Part shown: one piece after another, positions 26,662 to 35,245 of the stretch
Position numbering within the stretch: the first letter of the stretch is position 1
Layout of the letters: the number at the start of each line of letters is the position of its first letter
DNA from: Cellvibrionaceae bacterium
GTDB taxonomy: Bacteria > Pseudomonadota > Gammaproteobacteria > Pseudomonadales > Cellvibrionaceae
NCBI GenBank assembly: GCA_002707785.1
Contig: PANW01000092.1
Coordinates: 1-47,373 of the forward strand
DNA: 47,373 bases
Direction of reading: 5' to 3'
Position numbers and translations under genes: made by a program
The notes under the pieces: generated by a model
What the model was told of the DNA's origin: nothing
Databases searched by the model: none
What the model saw: only the letters and a program-made list of their open reading frames with translations

Positions 26662-27768
26662 ATGTCTGATCTCCTAAGCATTCTCACCCGTTTCTCGCCA
26701 TTTGATGATCTCGAGCACCAGTACATTGATCAAGTCGCCGAACACGCCGAACTGATTACCGCAGAGAAGGGCAAATTGATATTTCGACGCGGTAAGCCAG
26801 CCGACCACCGGTATTATCTTGTAGAGGGGGTGGTCGATTTAGTGGGTGCCAGCTTTGACAGTGAAAGGGTCGACGCCGAGCAAGAACGCGCCAAAGTGAC
26901 TCTTACCGACACCTCTCCAACACAGGTGTCTGCGGTGGCTAAATCGGCGGTTACCTTACTTAAGGTGGAGGCAGATTTTTTAGATTTGGCTCTTGCGTGG
27001 AGTCAGGCTCCAGTTGCCCATGAAGAGCCTAAAGCGCTGTTTAAGACTGAGCCTGTGGCCGACACCCGCAGTGATCAAGAGATGCTTGATAATCTCGATT
27101 TGGCTTCAGCTCACGTAGAGGTAGAAGATGAGGAGGGAGGGGATTGGATGTCGGGGCTTCTGGCGTCACCTTTATTTGCTCGCGTACCTCCCGCGCATAT
27201 ACAAACCCTGTTTACCCGCTTTGAGGCACAAGAGGTGGCTAAAGGGGATGTAATTGTGAAAGAGGGAGCATCTGGTGACTATTTTTATGTGATTGTTCAT
27301 GGATCGGCCCATGTCACGAATTTGACGAGAAAGATCAATGTAATGCTGGAAGAGGGGCAATTTTTTGGTGAAGAAGCTCTGGTGGCAGAAACACCGCGTA
27401 ATGCTTCGGTCACTATGTTGAGTCCTGGATTGCTGATGCGTTTGGCGAAGGAGGATTTCATCACGCTATTGCACGAACCGATAGAATCTGTTTTCAGTTA
27501 TGACCAATTTATTACCGAGCGCTCACGTTACACCTTAGTTGATGTCCGTATGCCTCTTGAATTTCGTTGCCATCACGTGCCGGGTTCGAAAAATCTACCT
27601 TTGGCGTCTTTGCGAGATCGATTGCCGAGCCTATCCGCCAATGAATACTATTTAATTACTGATGATGCCGGTAGGCGCAGCCATCTAGCTGCTTATTTGC
27701 TATGCCAGGCAGGGTTTAATGCCGGTATTTTGCAAGAATCCGCTCAGCGTTACGAGAAAAGTGCTTAG
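26662..27768 (+). CDS. Double cyclic-nucleotide-binding protein with inactive rhodanese domain
   Basis: 368-residue cytoplasmic protein. The first cNMP-binding-like domain (about 10-115) is degenerate and lacks a phosphate-binding cassette. The second (about 165-272) is intact: EGASGDYFYVIVHG, then GQFFGEEALVAETPRNAS with FGE 235-237 and R246. A rhodanese-like domain follows (about 283-368, LVDVRMPLEFRCHHVPGSKNLP), but the loop YYLITDDAGRRS has Asp334 where the catalytic Cys should be, so sulfur transfer by that residue is not possible. There is no DNA-binding helix-turn-helix, so it is not a CRP-type regulator. The next gene begins in its stop codon (TAGTG), implying coupled translation. Start ATG 26662 is chosen over TTG 26656. 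Confidence 0.88.
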   Translation: MSDLLSILTRFSPFDDLEHQYIDQVAEHAELITAEKGKLIFRRGKPADHRYYLVEGVVDLVGASFDSERVDAEQERAKVTLTDTSPTQVSAVAKSAVTLLKVEADFLDLALAWSQAPVAHEEPKALFKTEPVADTRSDQEMLDNLDLASAHVEVEDEEGGDWMSGLLASPLFARVPPAHIQTLFTRFEAQEVAKGDVIVKEGASGDYFYVIVHGSAHVTNLTRKINVMLEEGQFFGEEALVAETPRNASVTMLSPGLLMRLAKEDFITLLHEPIESVFSYDQFITERSRYTLVDVRMPLEFRCHHVPGSKNLPLASLRDRLPSLSANEYYLITDDAGRRSHLAAYLLCQAGFNAGILQESAQRYEKSA

Positions 27769-28907
27769 TGAAAGTACTGCTGTTGTCTGCCTATGATGCA
27801 GACAGTCATCAAAGTTGGCGCAAAGGGCTGGCGACGGCTTTTTCTGATTGGGAGTGGACGGTATTAACCTTACCACCACGCTATTTTAGTTGGCGAATAC
27901 GCGGCAATAGTTTGACGTGGGCGATGGAGCAGCGATCGCTGTTAGAGCGGCCCTATGATCTTTTGATTGTCACCTCCATGACGGATCTCTCGGCCTTGAG
28001 AGGTTTTGTCCCTTCATTGGCGAGCCTGCCAACGATTGTCTATTTTCACGAAAATCAATTCGGCTACCCCAATAGCGATAAGGCTCACTCGAGCGTCGAG
28101 CCGCAAGTGTTGAACCTATACACTGCGCTCTGCGCCGATCATATACTGTTCAACAGTGCCTACAATCGAGATACTTTTCTCGCCGGCGTCGAGGCATTGC
28201 TCAAACGTCTCCCAGATCACGTGCCGAAGAATATACGTCCAAGTATCGAGAAAAGGGCCTCGGTGTTGCCGGTGCCTCTCGCAGACTCTTGCTATGGACA
28301 TGCTCGTTTGTCTGAGCGAGAGCGGCAAGCTTTATGGGGCGACGCATCATCTTCTGAGCGCGCTGCGCTCGCAGCTCCTATCAAACTCCTGTGGGCGGCT
28401 CGGTGGGAGTACGACAAGGGGCCTGATTTACTGCTCGCCATTCTCGATTCCCTACAAGCGCAAAAGATTGATTTTCGACTCTGTTTGTTAGGTCAGACAT
28501 TTAGACAGTACCCTGAGGCGTTTGATCAAATTCGAGAGCGCTTTCAGCCGCAACTGGTTCAGTATGGATATGAAGAGTCAGGGGAGCGCTATCGGCAGTG
28601 GTTGGTTTCGGCGGACGTCGTACTGTCTACTGCGTTGCATGAGTTCCAGGGGTTGGCTGTATTGGAGGCGATGGCCGCGGGTTGTCGCCCAGCGCTACCC
28701 AAACGCTTGGCTTATCCAGAGTGGGTGAGCGAGGACTTTCTCTATGATGTGGGGGGGTTGAGCCTCGAGCGGCAAGCCGAAAATGCGCTGGAGTTGATTT
28801 TGTCACTTGGTAGGAAGGAACTCTCGGTTGAGATTCCGGATTTAAGTTGGAGCCAGCTCAAATCTCAATATGCTGACGTGTTTCACTCAGTTGTTGAGGC
28901 GTCTTAG
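27768..28907 (+). CDS. tRNA-queuosine alpha-mannosyltransferase-like glycosyltransferase
   Basis: 379-residue GT-B glycosyltransferase of the DUF3524/GTDC1 type. N-terminal MKVLLLSAYDADSHQSWRKG, PPRYFSWRIRGN and YFHENQFGYP (92-101) are the landmarks I associate with this family. The C-terminal GT4-like half has LLWAARWEYDKGPDLLL and ALHEFQGLAVLEAMAAG (sugar-nucleotide site with the conserved Glu). The vertebrate member mannosylates queuosine-34 of tRNA-Asp; the bacterial role is inferred. It starts with GTG at 27768, overlapping the upstream stop by one base, and lies just before trpS. Confidence 0.87.
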   Translation: MKVLLLSAYDADSHQSWRKGLATAFSDWEWTVLTLPPRYFSWRIRGNSLTWAMEQRSLLERPYDLLIVTSMTDLSALRGFVPSLASLPTIVYFHENQFGYPNSDKAHSSVEPQVLNLYTALCADHILFNSAYNRDTFLAGVEALLKRLPDHVPKNIRPSIEKRASVLPVPLADSCYGHARLSERERQALWGDASSSERAALAAPIKLLWAARWEYDKGPDLLLAILDSLQAQKIDFRLCLLGQTFRQYPEAFDQIRERFQPQLVQYGYEESGERYRQWLVSADVVLSTALHEFQGLAVLEAMAAGCRPALPKRLAYPEWVSEDFLYDVGGLSLERQAENALELILSLGRKELSVEIPDLSWSQLKSQYADVFHSVVEAS

Positions 28908-28978
28908 AGGCTGGCTTCGGCGTGGGTCGCCTAGTATCATAGCGCCACTTCGAAGTTTATTAGAGCACTAGTAGAATT

Positions 28979-29986
28979 ATGGCAAAATCACGCATCCTCA
29001 CTGGCATTACCACCACCGGTACACCTCATCTTGGTAATTATGTCGGCGCCATTCGTCCGGCGATTGCCGCTAGTCAGAATCAGGACAATCTGTCTTTTTA
29101 CTTCTTGGCCGATTTTCATGCGTTGATTAAATGTCAGGACCCTGAACAAGTTCATCAGTCCACTATGGAAATCGCGGCCACTTGGCTGGCGCTAGGGCTG
29201 GATACTGATAATGTGGTGTTTTACCGTCAATCTGACATTCCAGAGATCCCAGAATTGTGCTGGATGCTCAATTGTATGGCTGCGAAAGGCTTAATGAATC
29301 GTGCTCACGCCTATAAGGCGGCCGTTGCCGCCAACCAAGAGGCGGGTGAAGATACGGATTACGGCGTGACCATGGGTTTGTATAGCTACCCTGTGCTGAT
29401 GGCAGCTGATATTTTGATGTTTAACGCCAACAAAGTACCTGTCGGCAAAGATCAAATTCAACACGTCGAGATGGCTCGCGATATCGCGGCGCGTTTTAAT
29501 CATCACTATGGCCAGCACTTTGTGGCTCCTGAAGCCGTAGTTGATGACAAGGTGGCGGTGTTGCAAGGGCTCGATGGTCGTAAAATGAGCAAGAGCTACG
29601 GCAATACCATTCCTCTGTTCTTGACCGAAAAACAACTGAAAAAACACATCAACAAAATCAAAACCAACTTGCTGGAGCCCGGAGAGCCGAAAGATCCCGA
29701 TAGCTCCACGGTGTTTCAAATTTGGCAGGCTTTTGCCAGTGAGCAACAAACCGTCGATATGCGTCAGGCATTTGCCGATGGCATCGCTTGGGGTGAAGCC
29801 AAGAAGCAGTTGTTTGAGTTGGTTAATGGAGAGCTGGCGGAGGCTCGAGAGCGCTATAACGAGCTGTTGGCCAATCCTGCAGCGATTGAAGAAAAACTGC
29901 AGCAAGGCGCTGAAAAAGCGCGTTCTTTCAGTTCGCCTTTGTTGGCCAAGTGCAGAAAATCAGTGGGTATTCGCCCGATAGGCTAA
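28979..29986 (+). CDS. trpS: Tryptophanyl-tRNA synthetase
   Basis: 335-residue class I aminoacyl-tRNA synthetase of the short bacterial type. The HIGH-equivalent is [11 protein letters not shown] (about 16-26) and the KMSKS loop is [11 protein letters not shown] (about 202). [19 protein letters not shown] forms part of the Trp/ATP pocket. It charges tRNA-Trp. Located 71 bp after the queuosine glycosyltransferase-like gene and followed by a hairpin terminator. Confidence 0.97.
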   Translation: MAKSRILTGITTTGTPHLGNYVGAIRPAIAASQNQDNLSFYFLADFHALIKCQDPEQVHQSTMEIAATWLALGLDTDNVVFYRQSDIPEIPELCWMLNCMAAKGLMNRAHAYKAAVAANQEAGEDTDYGVTMGLYSYPVLMAADILMFNANKVPVGKDQIQHVEMARDIAARFNHHYGQHFVAPEAVVDDKVAVLQGLDGRKMSKSYGNTIPLFLTEKQLKKHINKIKTNLLEPGEPKDPDSSTVFQIWQAFASEQQTVDMRQAFADGIAWGEAKKQLFELVNGELAEARERYNELLANPAAIEEKLQQGAEKARSFSSPLLAKCRKSVGIRPIG

Positions 29987-30410
29987 GCTCCCGCCATGCT
30001 AGGACCCTCAGTGCTCCGGTCGTGCTAGGCGAGCTAGCGCAGGGCCTTTTTTGTATTCCCGATAAGCCCCTCGACGAGGGGTTTTATCCCTTCTTTATAT
30101 ACAGAATGTTGTACTCCGAGATCGCCAAGAGGGCGCGATAGTGTTGGATCGGGGGTTTCTTCGTTCCTGCCTCTATCGTTTTGACCTGGCGCCTCTTGTC
30201 GACATTCACCTCTGCTTCTAGCGGCCATTAACGTCTGATTATCAGCAACGGTGAACGGCCGCGCAACAAACTCTACTCTCGCAATCCATTGTCGTTGGCA
30301 AACCTCTGGCACAAGGACTAGGCTTTCTTTGATTGTCTGCCAAATTGCCCATCAATAATTCTCAACTTGGCCGATATCCCTATAGTCATGTTGCAATTGG
30401 TGAGTGATTC
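29987..30410. other. 424-bp gap with terminator, no gene seen
   Basis: Between trpS and the MCP gene. It holds a small GCTAG-gcgag-CTAGC hairpin (30024-30038), a terminator-like stem (30064-30085), and then about 320 bp with no convincing reading frame. Presumably it carries the promoter of the MCP cluster. Confidence 0.5.
30064..30085 (+). terminator. Putative trpS terminator
   Basis: CCCCTCG-a-CGAGGGG stem (30067-30081) followed by TTTTA and preceded by AAG. It lies 81 bp past the trpS stop codon. Confidence 0.6.
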
Positions 30411-31556
30411 ATGGAGTCGAATGTCAAACTGTTGGTCGTGTCTGGTGTTACTTGGACGGCGGCCCTAATTGTGTGTCTGGTCTTTGGGGTGGAGGCCACT
30501 GTAGCGGTAATCGTTGGCGGCGCGGTCGTGAACTGGGTGATGATTGCCCGGTGTGGCCTTGTTTCTGAAGACAAGGTCGAATCGAGTGACGATGTGGAGC
30601 GCGCTTTGATTCAAGTAGGCGAAGTGCTCGACGTTGAGGGAGGCGTGCTGTGCGAGGCGTTGGAGACCAGCGGTAGGAATATTAATGACGTGGTCGGCAC
30701 AAGCGTTGAATCTCTCTCTCAGAGCTTTCAAGGCCTGTCTGCGCGAGCGCAAGAACAGCAGAGTTTGATGCACGAGCTCGTCGCTGAAATTTCAGGGTCC
30801 CCGGGTGACACTGACGGCGAGGCAGTGACCCTCAGTCACTTTGCTGAAGAAGTCGGCACTATATTGGATGATTATGTGAAGCTGTTTGTCGACGTTAGCG
30901 ACAAGAGTGTCAGTGCCGTACACAACATCCAAGACATGGTTCAGCATTTTGATAGTATGTTCTTACTCATCAACGATATCCGAGGGATCGCTGATCAAAC
31001 CAATTTGTTGGCGCTTAACGCGGCCATCGAAGCTGCGAGAGCAGGAGAGGCCGGTCGAGGCTTTGCCGTGGTCGCCGATGAAGTGCGTAAGCTCTCACAG
31101 AGCTCCAGTCTTTTGAATGATCAAATCCGAGAAAAGGCCGAAGTTGCAAAATCTACCATTACTCGAGTTGAGAAGGTGGTAGGCGAAATTGCATCGCTGG
31201 ACATGAGTATCGCCATTGATGCTAAGGGGCATCTGGATGGCATGCTGCAGCAGCTTGAGAACGTTAATCAAGGGGTCTCTGATGGCGTAAGCAAGATGGC
31301 TGACGCCAGTGAAAAAACTCATCACGATGTCAATAGCGCAATTACCGCTTTGCAGTTTGCCGATATTGTCAGCCAAGAAGTCAGTCGTCTCAGCGAAAAA
31401 ATCAGCGGTTTAAAGAGTGCGTTGGCCAGTTTGCCAAAGGACCGTGATCAGGTGTCGGAATTTGAAGTCTCGCAGTTGAAAGAAATCGTTCAGCAGCGTA
31501 TTCAAGCGAGTAGCGTAGTCGCCTCTTTGTCTGCAGGAGAGGCCGATCTGTTCTAG
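30411..31556 (+). CDS. Methyl-accepting chemotaxis protein without periplasmic sensor
   Basis: 381-residue receptor. A hydrophobic hairpin (about 7-46: [20 protein letters not shown], then [15 protein letters not shown]) anchors it with almost no external loop. There is no Cache, 4HB or PAS domain. The signalling tip [20 protein letters not shown] and [14 protein letters not shown] (about 193-225) is canonical, so it should bind CheW/CheA. The C-terminal helix carries [15 protein letters not shown], with a DxxxQ arrangement like that of CheZ-type phosphatases. It ends in ..AGEADLF with no CheR-tethering pentapeptide. The STAS and receiver-phosphatase genes follow on the same strand (82 bp, then 12 bp), suggesting a shared pathway. 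Confidence 0.9.
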   Translation: MESNVKLLVVSGVTWTAALIVCLVFGVEATVAVIVGGAVVNWVMIARCGLVSEDKVESSDDVERALIQVGEVLDVEGGVLCEALETSGRNINDVVGTSVESLSQSFQGLSARAQEQQSLMHELVAEISGSPGDTDGEAVTLSHFAEEVGTILDDYVKLFVDVSDKSVSAVHNIQDMVQHFDSMFLLINDIRGIADQTNLLALNAAIEAARAGEAGRGFAVVADEVRKLSQSSSLLNDQIREKAEVAKSTITRVEKVVGEIASLDMSIAIDAKGHLDGMLQQLENVNQGVSDGVSKMADASEKTHHDVNSAITALQFADIVSQEVSRLSEKISGLKSALASLPKDRDQVSEFEVSQLKEIVQQRIQASSVVASLSAGEADLF

Positions 31557-31638
31557 GCAGGCAGTTTGTGTCTATGGTGAAAGAACGAGGTTAGACGTAG
31601 AGTAGAAACACATTTTTTATTAACCAGGGGAGTTTTCA

Positions 31639-31944
31639 ATGGCGATCACCATAAAGACGGTCAGCGCTGGGTGCTACGAGATATCATTGGATGAAACCTT
31701 CGACTTTAATTGTGTTGAAGAGTTTCGCCGAGCCTATGAGTCTGTGAGTGTCAAAGGAGCCGCGCAGTTTATTATCGATTTCCGCAGCACTCATTACATG
31801 GATAGTTCGGCATTGGGGATGCTGATTAACATGCAAAAATATTGGGATGGTCGGTGCTCGGATATTCGTCTTATTAACACCAACCCTCAAGTCAGAAAAA
31901 TATTCGCCATATCGAGATTCGATAAGAAATTTACGATCGAATAG
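31639..31944 (+). CDS. STAS-domain anti-sigma-factor antagonist (HsbA-like)
   Basis: 101-residue single STAS domain. The phospho-acceptor loop is HYMDSSALGMLINMQ with S56 as the expected phosphorylation site, matching the position I recall for Pseudomonas HsbA. Such proteins switch partners depending on Ser phosphorylation, binding an anti-sigma factor or another effector. The protein encoded 12 bp downstream carries both a kinase-like and a PP2C phosphatase domain that would act on it. Ribosome site ccaggggagttttca. Confidence 0.92.
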   Translation: MAITIKTVSAGCYEISLDETFDFNCVEEFRRAYESVSVKGAAQFIIDFRSTHYMDSSALGMLINMQKYWDGRCSDIRLINTNPQVRKIFAISRFDKKFTIE

Positions 31945-31956
31945 GGAGGGATTTTC

Positions 31957-33651
31957 TTGAACGAGATGAAAGTGCTGATCGTTGATGATCACCAGTACAA
32001 TCTCGACCTACTGGCGTTTATTCTCGAAGATCACGACTATCAATCCTGTTTTGCCACCAATGGCCAGGAAGCTCTGGATCGGGTAGTTAGTGATGCCTCG
32101 ATCGGCGTGATATTGATGGACGTCAATATGCCGGTCATGGATGGTCGTGAAGCCACCAAACGTATCAAAGAAGCAATTACCGATCGTTTCATCCCCATTG
32201 TTTTCGTAACGGCCTTAGATGAAGATCAGGCTTTGGCAGAATGTCTCAGTGCCGGCGGTGATGATTTTATCTCCAAACCTGTCAATGAAAGTGTGTTGCT
32301 AGCGAAAATTGCAGCACATTTGCGCACCGCTAATCTCTATCAAGAGTTGCGGGAAACGAATGAACGGCTGTCTTATCATCAGCGCTTGATGGATCGCGAA
32401 CACGCCATTGTTGAACACGTATTTCAAAATGGACTGCAGCGAGTAGGTTCCGACTGTCGAAATCTCAAGCACCGAATTTCACCGATGTCGATGTTCAATG
32501 GCGACATATTTTTGGCTGCACCCAGTCCTTCGGGCGGTGTGTATTTGGTTTTGGGTGATTTTACCGGGCACGGTTTATCTGCGGCTATTGGTTGTCTTCC
32601 GGTGGCGGATATTTTCTACGCCATGAGCAATAAGCAGGCGAGTATTGCTGAACTGGCAACAGAAATTAATCACAAATTGCAGGGGCTGTTGCCCAGCAAC
32701 ATGTTTTTTTGCGCGGCAATCATGGAGTTGTCGGCGAACGGAGATCGGCTCAGTTACTGGGTGGGTGGCATAAACGATCTGTTGTTGGTTTCACCCTCGG
32801 GGGGAGTGGTCGAGCGATTACAAGCTCAACATATGCCTTTAGGGGTTCTGGACGATCATGAGTTCGATGCAACTGTGGATGTCGTTAATCCGCCCGCGGG
32901 TACTCGGGTGGTCATCTACACCGATGGAATTATAGAAAGCCAAGATGATCAGGGGCAGATGTTTGGTGAGGAGCGTCTCGAGGCGTTACTGGCGACACCT
33001 GCAGACTGTTATGTAGATCGGATCTATGAGGCCGTTAATGAGTATCGTCAGCAGGCAGAACAAACTGATGACATGACATTGGTCGAGCTAACCTGTTGCC
33101 CGGTGGAGTATGCCGACGGGCTGGCTCATCGAGATACGGGTGACGGATCGCTGTCATTACCTTGGACACTGAGCTTTTCACTAACGCCTGATGAACTTGG
33201 CAAGCCGGATCTAGTCGCAGAGGTGGTGCGTTTGTTGGGCGGGGATGTAACTTTTAAATCCCATCTTGATATTTTATACACGTTACTCAGTGAGCTAATC
33301 AACAATTCACTCGAGCATGGTTTGTTGGAACTTGATTCCGCGATTAAGGAAACGACCGATGGGTTTGAGCGCTACTATCGCTTGCGTCGACAGCGGCTGG
33401 AGACTTTGAATGGCGGTTCTATTGACCTCAGCTTGCAGTTGACCGGAACCAATACTAATAAGCTAAAAATCATTGTGAGTGATTCAGGCAAAGGGTTTGA
33501 TGTAGAGGCCTTGCAACACGTGAGCGACTTCGATGTAAACGAACAGGATCATTCATTTGGGCGTGGCATTGATTTGATTCGCTCGCTTTGTGATTCGGTG
33601 GTTTACAGTGATGGAGGAAGCACAGTCACTGTTGTCTATCGATTGGATTGA
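31957..33651 (+). CDS. Response regulator with PP2C phosphatase and HATPase kinase domains (HsbR-like)
   Basis: 564-residue three-domain protein. The receiver (about 4-125) has phospho-Asp D55 in VILMDVNMPVMDG and the conserved KP at 107-108. A coiled linker leads to a SpoIIE-type PP2C phosphatase (about 170-380) with metal Asp in FNGDIF, GDFTGHGLSAAIG (D201), IYTDGIIES and TDDMTLVEL. The C-terminal RsbW-like HATPase (about 410-564) has N box ELINNSLEHG, G1 VSDSGKGFD and G2 FGRGIDLI. The expected role is phosphorylation-controlled kinase/phosphatase toward the STAS protein. The TTG at 31957 is taken as start: ggaggg lies 6 nt before it but 15 nt before the next ATG (31966). Confidence 0.93.
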   Translation: MNEMKVLIVDDHQYNLDLLAFILEDHDYQSCFATNGQEALDRVVSDASIGVILMDVNMPVMDGREATKRIKEAITDRFIPIVFVTALDEDQALAECLSAGGDDFISKPVNESVLLAKIAAHLRTANLYQELRETNERLSYHQRLMDREHAIVEHVFQNGLQRVGSDCRNLKHRISPMSMFNGDIFLAAPSPSGGVYLVLGDFTGHGLSAAIGCLPVADIFYAMSNKQASIAELATEINHKLQGLLPSNMFFCAAIMELSANGDRLSYWVGGINDLLLVSPSGGVVERLQAQHMPLGVLDDHEFDATVDVVNPPAGTRVVIYTDGIIESQDDQGQMFGEERLEALLATPADCYVDRIYEAVNEYRQQAEQTDDMTLVELTCCPVEYADGLAHRDTGDGSLSLPWTLSFSLTPDELGKPDLVAEVVRLLGGDVTFKSHLDILYTLLSELINNSLEHGLLELDSAIKETTDGFERYYRLRRQRLETLNGGSIDLSLQLTGTNTNKLKIIVSDSGKGFDVEALQHVSDFDVNEQDHSFGRGIDLIRSLCDSVVYSDGGSTVTVVYRLD

Positions 33652-33708
33652 CGCGAGCTAGCAGGCCGTATTTACGGCTCACCCGTCCTTGGGCTTCTGG
33701 CAGAGTAA

Positions 33709-35040
33709 TTACGATTGAAACAGTGACTCATCGGCGAGTACGGCGACCATCGCTTGCGTCAGCTGCTTCAATTCGTCGTCGCTCATAACGTAGGGCGGCA
33801 TAACGTAGACGAGTTTTCCGAACGGCCTAATCCACACTCCTTGTTTGATAAATGCTTCTTGAATCTTTGCCATATCCACCGGCTGTTGCATCTCGACTAC
33901 ACCAATGGCGCCTAGGCATCTTACTTCCTGCACGTGTGAGTAGTCTTTGCAGGGGGAGAGGCCTTCGCTCAGCTGCCGATGAATACGTTGGATGTTACTT
34001 TGCCAGTCGTCGCTCAATAGCAGGCGGGTGCTCGCTAAAGCGGTCGCTGCCGCCAGCGGGTTACCCATGAACGTAGGGCCGTGCATAAAGACGCCGGCTT
34101 CGCCCCGGCAGATTCCGTCACTGATCTTGTCAGAGCAAAGCGTAGCTGCCATCGTCATGGTTCCGCCGGTGAGCGCCTTGCCGAGGCATAGGATATCGGG
34201 TTCTACGTCGGCGTGTTCGCAGGCAAACAGTTTTCCTGTTCGACCAAAGCCGGTGGCAATCTCGTCAGCAATGAGAAGCACCTTGTACTGATCGCAGAGC
34301 TTACGTGCCTGGCGGAGATATTCTGGTGGATAGAAACGCATGCCGCCGGCACCTTGCACAATCGGCTCCAAAATGACCGCTGCGAGCTCGTGGTGATGAG
34401 AGGACAGCTGTTGCTCAAAATCCTGAATGTATTCTGCTTTCCAAGGCGTATCGAAGCCTGCGATAGGTGCTTCTGTGAAATGTTGTTGAGTGAGGCTGTC
34501 TTTAAATAGATGGTGCATACCCGTCACTGGGTCGCAGACCGACATGGCACCAATGGTGTCGCCATGATAGCCGCTGCGTAAGCTGAGCAGTTTGTTCTTG
34601 TGTGGCTGAGCCTGACTGTGCCAATACTGGACGGCCATCTTCATGGCGACTTCCACAGCCACGGAACCCGAATCCGAGAAAAATACTTTGCTTAAGTTGG
34701 GGGGAGTAATCTCAACCAATAGCTGAGCCAATTCAGCGGCCGGTTGATGCGTGAGGCCGCCAAACATGACGTGCGACATCTTGTCGATCTGTTGTTTGGC
34801 GGCGGCGTTTAAGGTGGGGTGATTGTAGCCATGGATGGTACACCACCAAGAGGACATGCCATCGAGCAGTTGTCGCCCGTCGGTTAAGGTCAGGGTGCAA
34901 CCGCTAGCCGATTCCACCGCATAGATGGGGGGGGCGTCAATAAATGAGGCGTAGGGGTGCCACACGTACTGGCGATCCAGCTCGGTAATGGATTCTGCTG
35001 TGTGTTTAGTGTCGCCAAGGATAGAAGGTGTATCGCTCAT
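33709..35040 (-). CDS. bioA: Adenosylmethionine-8-amino-7-oxononanoate aminotransferase
   Basis: 443-residue class III PLP aminotransferase of biotin synthesis, converting KAPA to DAPA with S-adenosylmethionine as amino donor. Landmarks are YVWHPYASFI, DGMSSWWCTIHGYNHP, LRSGYHGDTIGAMSVCDP, LLIADEIATGFGRTGKLFACEH and the PLP lysine in LCLGKALTGG. The ATG at 35040 (after gaggcgagc) is preferred over one at 35085. No other bio gene is in the window. It is convergent with the HsbR-like gene. Confidence 0.96.
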   Translation of the reverse strand: MSDTPSILGDTKHTAESITELDRQYVWHPYASFIDAPPIYAVESASGCTLTLTDGRQLLDGMSSWWCTIHGYNHPTLNAAAKQQIDKMSHVMFGGLTHQPAAELAQLLVEITPPNLSKVFFSDSGSVAVEVAMKMAVQYWHSQAQPHKNKLLSLRSGYHGDTIGAMSVCDPVTGMHHLFKDSLTQQHFTEAPIAGFDTPWKAEYIQDFEQQLSSHHHELAAVILEPIVQGAGGMRFYPPEYLRQARKLCDQYKVLLIADEIATGFGRTGKLFACEHADVEPDILCLGKALTGGTMTMAATLCSDKISDGICRGEAGVFMHGPTFMGNPLAAATALASTRLLLSDDWQSNIQRIHRQLSEGLSPCKDYSHVQEVRCLGAIGVVEMQQPVDMAKIQEAFIKQGVWIRPFGKLVYVMPPYVMSDDELKQLTQAMVAVLADESLFQS

Positions 35041-35245
35041 GCTCGCCTCTGAATATGGATTGGCGACATTGTAGGAGGCTAGCAAGTAAACGCAAGGCTA
35101 TTGAGCCCACTGAATCATTGCTCGAGATTCAGGGGCTAGGCAAGTCGGCCCCAGTTACCATTTGGCATATAAAAAAGTTACTGTTTGGCAAAGTTGGCCG
35201 TCGCTTGAGCGATGGGTTGGTGCTGGCTTCTTATGTGTCCGGTTA

